Positions 1 to 5,297 of a stretch of 8,552 nt of DNA are shown in pieces. The stretch comes from Dehalococcoides mccartyi (lineage in GTDB: Bacteria > Chloroflexota > Dehalococcoidia > UBA2979). Both the position numbers and the translations under genes were made by a program. Under the pieces are notes generated by a model that was not told where the DNA came from, did no database searches, and saw only the letters and a list, made by a program, of their open reading frames with translations. Each line of letters opens with the position of its first letter. The first letter of the stretch is position 1. Location: positions 1 to 8,552 of the forward strand of contig CAMDAY010000087.1 in NCBI GenBank assembly GCA_945888895.1. Reading direction: 5' to 3'.

Positions 1-1
1 G

Positions 2-1117
2 CACAAGGACGTCATCACCAAGAAGGGCACCGACCTCGGCAAGACGGCGCCCGGCTGGGGCGACATCATCGGCGTCGACCAGATCCGCGGTGGTGGTCCC
101 TACTACCCCTCCGAGTACGTCCCGGCTTCCGGCTTCAAGATGAAGCGGAACCCGAACTTCTACGACAGCAACCTCGCGTACCTGGATGGCATCGACCACC
201 CGTTCATCCTCGACCCCGCGGCGGCTGCCGCCGCGCTCCAGGCGGGCCAGCTCGATGCGTTCGGGCCGCTCACGCAGTTCAAGGTGAACCAGGGCCTCGA
301 CCTCCAGAAGTCCGCTAACCTGCAGGTGGACTGGCAACCCTGCATGGTGTGGAACCCGTGGGTCTTCGACATGCGGAGCAAGCCGTTCAACGACGTGCGT
401 GTGCGCCGCGCCCTTTCCCACGCGATCGACCGGCAGTCGTGGATCAAGAACCTGCTCCAGGGCCGAGGCCGCAACGGCACGATGGTGCTGCCGTGGCTGA
501 CCTACTGGGCGATGGACCCCGCGAAGATGGGCGAGGACGGCAAGTACATCAACACCTACGACCCCGCCGAGGCGAAGAAGCTGCTCACCGCCGCGGGCGT
601 CGAGAAGTTCAGGTTCACGCTCCAGACCTCGAACATCGGCGCATACACCGTGACCTACCCGTTCGCCGACCTGATGACCTCAATGCTGTCGAGCGTGGGG
701 ATCACGCAGGAGACGAAGATCGTCGACTACGCCGCGCACATCGGGGGCAAGACGTTCCCGGACAACGGCATCTACCAGTCGTTCATCGTGCGGCCGGACA
801 TCCAGTCCTACGCCTATGCCCAGGTCGGCATGGGCGGCGGCCTCGTCGGGGGTGCCGATGTGTACGGCGAGCTGGCGAAGAACGAACCGGAGTACGTCGC
901 GTTCCGCGAGCTCGCGGAGAAGCAGCGCCTCACGCAGGACCGCAGCGCCCGCAAGGAGTTGGTCGGCGATATGCAGAAGCGCTGGGCGAAGAACGTCTGG
1001 AACTTCTACTGGCCATCCCCGGACTCCCCTGTCGTCTCCAACAAGAAGGTCCACAACTTCCGTCCGCCTCCGGGCTGGAACTGGAACGTCATGAAGTACG
1101 TCTGGAAGGACGCGTAG
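2..1117 (+). CDS. ABC transporter solute-binding protein, family 5 (DppA/OppA-like), C-terminal part
   Basis: This is the C-terminal 371 residues of an extracytoplasmic substrate-binding protein that would deliver peptide, nickel or another small organic solute to the permeases encoded next. The frame is open to the left edge, so the start, the signal peptide and roughly the first third lie outside the window. Family-5 hallmarks are visible. A glycine-rich G-P-Y-Y segment leads into a K-R-N-P-N-F-Y stretch and L-A-Y-L-D-G-I (fragment residues about 32-64). A P-F-N-D-V-R-V-R-R-A-L-S-H-A-I-D-R block follows (about 128-144). Next come a Y-D-P-A-E-A-K-K-L-L-x-A-A-G block and a C-terminal tail with an F-R-P-P-P-G-W-N-W-N motif. 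The ligand cannot be told from sequence; many members of this family do not bind peptides. The stop is TAG at 1115-1117, and a hairpin plus two permease genes follow. The family call is firm and the substrate is unknown. Confidence 0.93.
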   Translation, partial: HKDVITKKGTDLGKTAPGWGDIIGVDQIRGGGPYYPSEYVPASGFKMKRNPNFYDSNLAYLDGIDHPFILDPAAAAAALQAGQLDAFGPLTQFKVNQGLDLQKSANLQVDWQPCMVWNPWVFDMRSKPFNDVRVRRALSHAIDRQSWIKNLLQGRGRNGTMVLPWLTYWAMDPAKMGEDGKYINTYDPAEAKKLLTAAGVEKFRFTLQTSNIGAYTVTYPFADLMTSMLSSVGITQETKIVDYAAHIGGKTFPDNGIYQSFIVRPDIQSYAYAQVGMGGGLVGGADVYGELAKNEPEYVAFRELAEKQRLTQDRSARKELVGDMQKRWAKNVWNFYWPSPDSPVVSNKKVHNFRPPPGWNWNVMKYVWKDA

Positions 1118-1147
1118 CCAACCACTGGCCTTGTAACGTAAATTGGC

Positions 1148-1179
1148 GAGGGTCGTCGGAACGAATTCCGACGATCCTC
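1148..1179 (+). terminator. Strong intergenic hairpin between binding protein and permease (attenuator or mRNA-stabilising stem)
   Basis: The arms GAGGGTCGTCGGAA (1148-1161) and TTCCGACGATCCTC (1166-1179) pair over 14 base pairs with one G-U wobble and close on a 4-base loop, CGAA. No T-run follows; the next bases are CAGCATTATG. It sits 31 bases after the binding-protein stop and 27 bases before the permease start. In operons of this type such hairpins commonly protect the upstream message or cut read-through, so that binding protein greatly exceeds permease. The structure is seen directly; the role is inferred. Confidence 0.75.
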
Positions 1180-1206
1180 CAGCATTATGTCTCTTGAGAG
1201 AGTGCG

Positions 1207-2160
1207 ATGTCCAAGTACCTGATCCAGCGACTCTTGCTCGTGATCCCGACATTCTTCCTGGCGGGCTCGCTGATCTTCAGCGCGACGCGCATCCTCCCGG
1301 GCGACGCGGCCGCGCTCATGCTCGGCGCCAACCAGGAGCCATTCAGCGAAGAGAACCTGCAGAAGCTCCGCGAGCGACTGGGCCTCGCCGACCCGTTGCC
1401 GATCCAGTTCGTGAAGTTCTGGGGCAACACCATCCAGGGTGATCTGGGCACGTCCATCTGGACGAAGAAGCCGGTGACCGAGGAGATCCAGCGCCGGCTC
1501 CCAACCACCCTCGAGACCCTCGTAATCTCTGTCGCCCTCGGCTGGGCGTGGGGTGTCCTGGTGGGCGTGATCGCGGCGAGGAAGCCGGAAGGGTGGATGG
1601 ATCAGGTCGCGCGCTCGGTCGCGATCCTCGGCCTCTCGCTCCCGGTGTTCTGGGTCGGGATGATGGCGATCGTCCTCCCAGCAAAGTTCTTCGGCTGGAC
1701 ACCACTCCGAGACTACAAGTACATCTGGGTTGACCCCGTCCAGAATCTCCAACTGGTGATTTTCCCGAGCGTGATCCTCGCGATGTTCCTCGGCGCGCCG
1801 GTCATGCGCCTGATGCGCACGACGATGCTCGAAGTGCTGCGGCAGGACTACATCCGCACCGCCTACTCGAAGGGCCTGACGGAGCGCGTGGTGATCTGGC
1901 GCCACGTCTTCAAGAACGCCCTGATGCCCGTGATCACGCTGATGGGCCTCCAGGTCGTCGCCGGCATCGGCGGCATCGTCGTCCTCGAGGTCTTGTTCGC
2001 CATCCCCGGCATGGGCCAGCTACTCGTCGCTCAGGCTCTGCCGAAGCGGGACTACCCGCTGATCCAGGGCATCGTCCTCGTCATGGCGTTGATCACCGCC
2101 ACCGTCAACCTCTGCGTCGACCTCACGTACGGGTTCCTCGACCCGCGCGTCCGGTTCTAA
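1207..2160 (+). CDS. ABC transporter inner-membrane permease, DppB/OppB type
   Basis: This 317-residue integral membrane protein would form one half of the translocation channel of a peptide/nickel-type importer. It has the standard length and layout of the family. An N-terminal membrane helix (about 8-28) runs into an R-I-L-P-G-D-A motif (28-34). A periplasmic part with L-R-E-R-L-G-L-A-D-P-L-P-I-Q and G-D-L-G-T-S follows (54-83). The remaining core helices span about 102-308. The cytoplasmic EAA loop that docks the ATPase is clear at 214-240 (D-Y-I-R-T-A-Y-S-K-G-L, then N-A-L-M-P-V-I). The C-terminus has the family ending Y-G-F-L-D-P-R-V-R-F. The ATG at 1207 is preceded by GAGAG at 1196-1200. 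It lies 13 bases before the second permease, so the two are almost certainly co-translated and heterodimerise. Confidence 0.95.
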   Translation: MSKYLIQRLLLVIPTFFLAGSLIFSATRILPGDAAALMLGANQEPFSEENLQKLRERLGLADPLPIQFVKFWGNTIQGDLGTSIWTKKPVTEEIQRRLPTTLETLVISVALGWAWGVLVGVIAARKPEGWMDQVARSVAILGLSLPVFWVGMMAIVLPAKFFGWTPLRDYKYIWVDPVQNLQLVIFPSVILAMFLGAPVMRLMRTTMLEVLRQDYIRTAYSKGLTERVVIWRHVFKNALMPVITLMGLQVVAGIGGIVVLEVLFAIPGMGQLLVAQALPKRDYPLIQGIVLVMALITATVNLCVDLTYGFLDPRVRF

Positions 2161-2164
2161 GGAG
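2159..2164 (+). promoter_or_regulatory. Ribosome binding site overlapping the upstream stop codon
   Basis: AAGGAG shares its first two bases with the TAA stop of the first permease and lies 9 bases before the ATG at 2174. This supports that start and suggests translational coupling of the two channel subunits. Confidence 0.75.
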
Positions 2165-2173
2165 CATCCGAGC

Positions 2174-3085
2174 ATGACGAACGCTCCCGCCACCACTGCG
2201 ATTCCCACGGACGACGGGTTCGGTGAGGTCAAGCTCCGTCCCCAGGGCAACCGGATCCTCCGCTTTGCGCGCCGCAAGCCGCTGGCAGCATTCGGCGCGA
2301 CGATCCTGACGCTCGCGGCCTTGACGGCGCTCTTCGCGCCGTACATCGCGCCGTACGGGTTCAACATCACGTCTCTCGGCGACCGGCTCATCGGCCCCTC
2401 GCCCGCGCACTGGCTCGGCACCGACGAGCTGGGACGCGACCTGATGAGCCGCCTCATGTACGGAGCGCGCGTCTCGATCACGATCTCGCTTGGAGCGGTC
2501 TTCATCGCGAGCATGCTGTCGCTCCTTATCGGAGGCACCACCGGTTACTTCGGTGGGACGTACGACACGCTGCTCCAGCGCGTCGTCGACGCCTGGTTGG
2601 CACTGCCGGGTCTGGTGACCGCGATCATCCTGGTCGGCCTCTTTGGACAGAGCGTCTTCTGGCTGATGATCGTCATCGGCATGACCGGGGGCGTGCAGCA
2701 GAGCCGCGTCGTCCGCTCTGCCGTGCTGGACGTGAAGCACCGCCCCTACGTCGAGGCGGCTCGCTCGCTCGGCGCTACGGAGTTACGGCTGATGCTCCGG
2801 CACATCCTGCCGAACATCATGCCGATCCTGATCGTCCTTTCGTCGACGGCACTGGGCGGGTACATCCTCACCGAGGCTGGCCTGTCGTTCCTCGGCTACG
2901 GCGTCCCGCCCCCCACCCCCACGTGGGGCGGCATGCTGGCCGGCAGCGCCGTGCAGTACATGGTGAACAACCCGTCGATGGTCATCTTCCCCGGCATCGT
3001 GCTGGCGCTGACCGTCTACAGCGCGAACATGTTCGGCGACGGCCTCCGCGACGTCCTCGACCCGCGCCTCCGAGGCACCCGCTAG
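2174..3085 (+). CDS. ABC transporter inner-membrane permease, DppC/OppC type
   Basis: This 303-residue protein would be the second channel subunit, partner of the protein encoded just upstream. A hydrophilic N-terminal tail (1-35) with an arginine-rich patch, R-F-A-R-R-K-P (30-36), precedes the first helix (about 37-60), as usual for the DppC N-terminal domain. The family signature H-W-L-G-T-D-E-L-G-R-D is at 79-89. The EAA loop is at 191-220 (P-Y-V-E-A-A-R-S-L-G-A, then L-P-N-I-M-P-I). A G-L-S-F-L-G-Y-G-V-P-P-P-T-P-T-W-G block at 236-252 and a C-terminal L-R-D-V-L-D-P-R-L-R complete the pattern. The start ATG has an AAGGAG site 9 bases upstream. The ATPase genes that often follow DppC in such operons are absent; a hairpin and an unrelated gene come next. 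Confidence 0.95.
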   Translation: MTNAPATTAIPTDDGFGEVKLRPQGNRILRFARRKPLAAFGATILTLAALTALFAPYIAPYGFNITSLGDRLIGPSPAHWLGTDELGRDLMSRLMYGARVSITISLGAVFIASMLSLLIGGTTGYFGGTYDTLLQRVVDAWLALPGLVTAIILVGLFGQSVFWLMIVIGMTGGVQQSRVVRSAVLDVKHRPYVEAARSLGATELRLMLRHILPNIMPILIVLSSTALGGYILTEAGLSFLGYGVPPPTPTWGGMLAGSAVQYMVNNPSMVIFPGIVLALTVYSANMFGDGLRDVLDPRLRGTR

Positions 3086-3111
3086 CCTCGACCCTCCCGT
3101 CCGAGTTTCTC

Positions 3112-3143
3112 GAGGCCCGAGTGAGCATGCTCGCTCGGGCCTC
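3112..3143 (+). terminator. Near-perfect 32-base palindrome, likely terminator of the ABC operon
   Basis: GAGGCCCGAG (3112-3121) pairs with CTCGGGCCTC (3134-3143), and the centre GAGCATGCTC (3123-3132) is itself a perfect palindrome. The only flaw is T3122 opposite G3133, which is a U-G wobble in RNA. As RNA this makes a 14-base-pair stem with a 4-base loop, CATG. It lies 27 bases after the permease stop. There is no T-run afterwards (CTGCTATCC), so it would be a U-poor intrinsic terminator or a 3'-end protector. A DNA-binding site is a weaker alternative because of the dyad symmetry. Confidence 0.75.
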
Positions 3144-3241
3144 CTGCTATCCGAGGGGATCGATACGCGTCAGCTGATCGCACCCTGCGCGCACATCGGT
3201 CGTGCACGGGAAGCAGCGGCGACGGGATGCGGCGATGGTGC

Positions 3242-3247
3242 TATCTT
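3242..3247 (+). promoter_or_regulatory. Possible -10 promoter box for the thiolase-like/DUF35 unit
   Basis: TATCTT lies 39 bases upstream of the ATG at 3281, in a gap that follows a terminator-like hairpin, so a new promoter is expected here. No convincing -35 box is found at the usual distance. The hexamer matches the consensus at four of six positions only. Confidence 0.35.
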
Positions 3248-3266
3248 CCCGACGGAATCCATCAGC

Positions 3267-3276
3267 GGAGAGGGGG
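3267..3276 (+). promoter_or_regulatory. Ribosome binding site that decides the start of the thiolase-like gene
   Basis: A purine-only stretch, GGAGAGGGGG, ends 4 bases before the ATG at 3281; its GGAG core is 10 bases away. This favours the start at 3281 over the in-frame ATG at 3227. The 18 extra residues from 3227 contain the promoter-like and ribosome-binding bases and do not look like protein of this family. Confidence 0.7.
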
Positions 3277-3280
3277 CTAC

Positions 3281-4495
3281 ATGGCCAGCAGAGTGGTCGA
3301 ACACGACCGACTGAAGAAGCTCAAGGACACGGTCGCCGTCGTCGGTGTCGGCGAGAGCGACTACGTCGGTGACTACCGGTCCGGTGCAAAGGGTAATGCT
3401 GCCGAAAAGGGGTCGGGCGCGCTCAACTCCTACCAGCTCGCCGCGATCGCGCTCAAGCGCGCACTCGACGACGCCGGCCTCACCAAGGACGACATCGACG
3501 GCCTCGTGGTCGGTGGCCCGATGTCGACCGAGCGCACATGCGAGGTGCTCGGCATCAACGCATCGTGGTGTGTTTCCGGTGACGCGCCGCGCGGCATCAT
3601 CGCCGCGACGCAGGCGATCAACGCCGGCCTGTGCCACACCGTGGCACTGGTCTACGGCAACGCGCAGCGCTCGATGAACACCCAGTACGGCGGCCCGCAG
3701 GCGATGGGCGGCGACGGCATCCTGTCGTACGTCTACTACGCGCCCTGGGGCATGACCTCGCAGGGTGGCCTCTACTCGATGATGTTCCGTCGCCACCAGC
3801 TGGTGTACGGGACGACCGAGGAGCAGCTGGGCGCGGTCTCCGTCGCCTTCCGCAAGCACGCCTCGATGAACCCGAACGCGATCATGAAGGAACGCTTCAC
3901 GATCGAGGACTACATGAACAGCCGCTACATCAGCGAGCCGTTCCACCTCTTCGACTACTGCCTGATCAACGACGGCGGTGTCGCGTTCATCATCCAGCGC
4001 CGCGACATGGCGAACGGCAAGCAGATCCCGATCAACGTGTCGGGCATCGGCTGGTCGGAGATGGACATCGACTCCACGCAGCTCCGCCCGCGCCTGAAGG
4101 ACTTCTACCTCCCCGCCCACCACGCGGTGCGCGAGCAGGTCTACCCGATGTCCGGCATGACGCCGAAGGACATCGACGTGTACGCCACGTACGACTCCTT
4201 CAGCACGCACCTGTTGTTCAGCCTCGAAGGCTTCGGGTTCTGTGAACCCGGCGAAGGAGGTGCGTTCATCCAGGATGGACGCATTGAGATCGGCGGTGAG
4301 ATCCCGTGCAATACCTCGGGCGGGATGCTGTCCGAGTCCTACATGCAGTCGTGGAACCACCAGCCTGAGCTGGTGCGCCAGCTTCGACGGCAGTACGAGG
4401 GCACCGAGCGACAGGTGGCCGGCGCAGAGGTCGGCCAGTATGTCCACGACGTCGCGGGCAAGTGCCTCTCCGTCGTGTACACGAGGGGGAACTAG
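3281..4495 (+). CDS. Thiolase-superfamily protein, lipid-transfer/Ltp2-like branch (possible acyl-CoA aldolase)
   Basis: This 404-residue protein has the two-lobed thiolase fold and belongs to the bacterial branch annotated as thiolase, acetyl-CoA acetyltransferase or lipid-transfer protein. Visible features are a V-A-V-V-G-V-G-E-S-D strand (18-27), a helix with A-L-K-R-A-L-D-D-A-G-L (57-67), and D-I-D-G-L-V-V-G-G (71-79). An A-I-N-A-G-L-C-H-T-V-A-L-V-Y-G helix-strand follows (112-126). C-terminal motifs are Y-D-S-F (304-307), L-E-G-F-G-F-C-E-P-G-E-G-G (315-327) and N-T-S-G-G-M-L-S-E-S-Y (344-354). The usual G-H-P histidine and the late C-x-G-G-G cysteine are not seen. Tyr301, Tyr304 and Tyr354 occupy the active-site motifs. 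Cys97 lies in a C-x-S-G context, but counting back from the A-I-N-A-G helix puts Ser99 in the nucleophile place. With a DUF35 partner next door, the best-understood relative is the Ltp2-ChsH2 steroid side-chain aldolase, which uses tyrosines. The superfamily call is firm; the reaction (thiolysis or retro-aldol) and the substrate are inferred. Confidence 0.88.
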   Translation: MASRVVEHDRLKKLKDTVAVVGVGESDYVGDYRSGAKGNAAEKGSGALNSYQLAAIALKRALDDAGLTKDDIDGLVVGGPMSTERTCEVLGINASWCVSGDAPRGIIAATQAINAGLCHTVALVYGNAQRSMNTQYGGPQAMGGDGILSYVYYAPWGMTSQGGLYSMMFRRHQLVYGTTEEQLGAVSVAFRKHASMNPNAIMKERFTIEDYMNSRYISEPFHLFDYCLINDGGVAFIIQRRDMANGKQIPINVSGIGWSEMDIDSTQLRPRLKDFYLPAHHAVREQVYPMSGMTPKDIDVYATYDSFSTHLLFSLEGFGFCEPGEGGAFIQDGRIEIGGEIPCNTSGGMLSESYMQSWNHQPELVRQLRRQYEGTERQVAGAEVGQYVHDVAGKCLSVVYTRGN

Positions 4496-4498
4496 GTC

Positions 4499-4915
4499 AT
4501 GGCGACGACGCGACCCGTCCGGGTGATGGACCCCTTCGCGCGCGAGTTCTGGGAGTACGCCGAGAAGAAGGAGTTCCGCATGCAGAAGTGCGGCGAGTGC
4601 AACAAGTTGCGCTGGCCCGCCGCTGCTGTCTGCGACAAGTGCCTCTCGGCTGAGTACTCGTGGGAACCGCTCTCCGGCAAGGGACAGGTGCTGTCGTGGA
4701 TCGTCTTCCACCGCCAGTACTTCCCCGAGTACCCGGCGCCCCACCCCGCGGTGGCCGTGGAGCTTGCCGAGGGCCCGATCTTCGTCTGCTGCATGCCGGA
4801 CGAGTTCCAGGGCAGCGACCTCAGCGACGCCCTCCCGATGGAGTTGACCTGGCTCGACGCCGAAGACCGCTTCGGCGAGTACCACCTCCCGGTCTTCAAG
4901 CCCGCCGGGAAGTAG
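4499..4915 (+). CDS. DUF35 zinc-ribbon/OB-fold acyl-CoA-associated protein, partner of the thiolase-like protein
   Basis: This 138-residue protein has the full DUF35 layout. An N-terminal helix (D-P-F-A-R-E-F-W-E-Y-A, 11-21) is followed by a rubredoxin-like zinc ribbon with two C-x2-C pairs, Cys31/Cys34 and Cys45/Cys48. A C-terminal OB fold (about 55-135) carries G-K-G-Q-V-L-S-W-I-V and the A-P-H-P-A-V-A-V-E-L strand. DUF35 proteins bind thiolase-superfamily enzymes and help hold or pass the CoA ester, as shown for ChsH2 with Ltp2 and for the archaeal thiolase/HMG-CoA synthase complex. The ATG starts 3 bases after the upstream stop, with GAGGGGG at 4483-4489 inside the end of that gene. The two are therefore translationally coupled and probably made in equal amounts. 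It is a stand-alone DUF35 with no fused dehydratase domain. Confidence 0.92.
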   Translation: MATTRPVRVMDPFAREFWEYAEKKEFRMQKCGECNKLRWPAAAVCDKCLSAEYSWEPLSGKGQVLSWIVFHRQYFPEYPAPHPAVAVELAEGPIFVCCMPDEFQGSDLSDALPMELTWLDAEDRFGEYHLPVFKPAGK

Positions 4916-4937
4916 CCCTTCGCTCACGCGAACCATC

Positions 4938-4967
4938 GAGGCGGCCCGGAGAGATCCGGGCCGTCTC
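4938..4967 (+). terminator. Strong hairpin after the DUF35 gene, likely terminator
   Basis: GAGGCGGCCCGGA (4938-4950) pairs with TCCGGGCCGTCTC (4955-4967) over 13 base pairs, with one G-U wobble (4941 with 4964). The loop is GAGA, a GNRA-type tetraloop. It lies 23 bases after the DUF35 stop. The tail, TGTGCGCC, has no T-run. It is the third hairpin of the same design in this window, each shortly after a stop codon. Confidence 0.8.
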
Positions 4968-5297
4968 TGTGCGCCCGGGCCATTGCGCGCAGGGGGCCCG
5001 CTCGACCTCGACCGGGCGGGGCGTCGACGAGGCAGCGCGCCCTCCCGCTCCTCGTGCCTTCGGTGGAGAACAGCGGTCCGCGCGGCGCGCGCGAGCGTGA
5101 GAACCAAGTGAGGAGTTGCGCCCCTCACAGTCCCGGCGGAACTCCACGGTCAGCGCGGGTCTCACTGCACCTGGGTAGCCGCGAGATGTGAAGACCTGGA
5201 GCGGGGCGCGTATCAATCGTGTAGTCGTCATTGCTTGCGTGGGCCACCTACGATGCGCGGAATGTGCGGGCGCAACCGCGAGTGAAGGTGCGCACCA
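4968..5297. other. Intergenic stretch of about 330 bases without a recognisable gene
   Basis: No open frame here on either strand has a convincing start, ribosome site and protein-like composition. The left part (4968-5100) is extremely GC-rich, with small palindromes such as GCCCGGGC at 4972-4979. The middle holds inverted repeats that cannot all form at once. GTGAGG (5108-5113) pairs with CCTCAC (5123-5128), while GGAGTT (5112-5117) pairs with AACTCC (5140-5145). A looser pair is GGTCTCAC (5158-5165) with GTGAAGACC (5188-5196). The right part is less GC-rich from about 5205 and carries the likely promoter of the MFS gene. A long leader, an operator or decayed sequence are all possible. Confidence 0.5.
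5249..5254 (+). promoter_or_regulatory. Possible -10 promoter box for the MFS transporter gene
   Basis: TACGAT lies 49 bases before the GTG start at 5298 and matches the -10 consensus at four of six positions. The nearest -35-like hexamer, TTGCTT at 5231-5236, is only 12 bases away, too close for a standard sigma-70 promoter. The call therefore rests on position and the -10 box alone. Confidence 0.25.

Noticed and set aside
1006..1905. Reverse-strand open frame of 299 codons across the binding-protein end and first permease
   Set aside because: It has mirror-type composition rich in Arg, Glu, Asp and His, no domain, and overlaps two certain genes.
3158..3179. GATC-flanked motif with central ACGCGT, considered as an operator
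   Set aside because: Only the outer four bases and the central six are symmetrical and the rest does not pair, so the dyad is no better than chance.
3227..3280. In-frame ATG at 3227 as start of the thiolase-like protein
   Set aside because: There is no good ribosome site before it, and the added residues cover the likely promoter and ribosome-binding bases. The start at 3281 has a strong purine-rich site.
3170..5128. Reverse-strand open frame of 652 codons opposite the thiolase-like and DUF35 genes
   Set aside because: Its translation is rich in Arg, His, Val, Leu and Asp with no recognisable domain, as expected for the mirror of a GC-rich gene. It runs opposite two clearly conserved proteins and through a strong hairpin.
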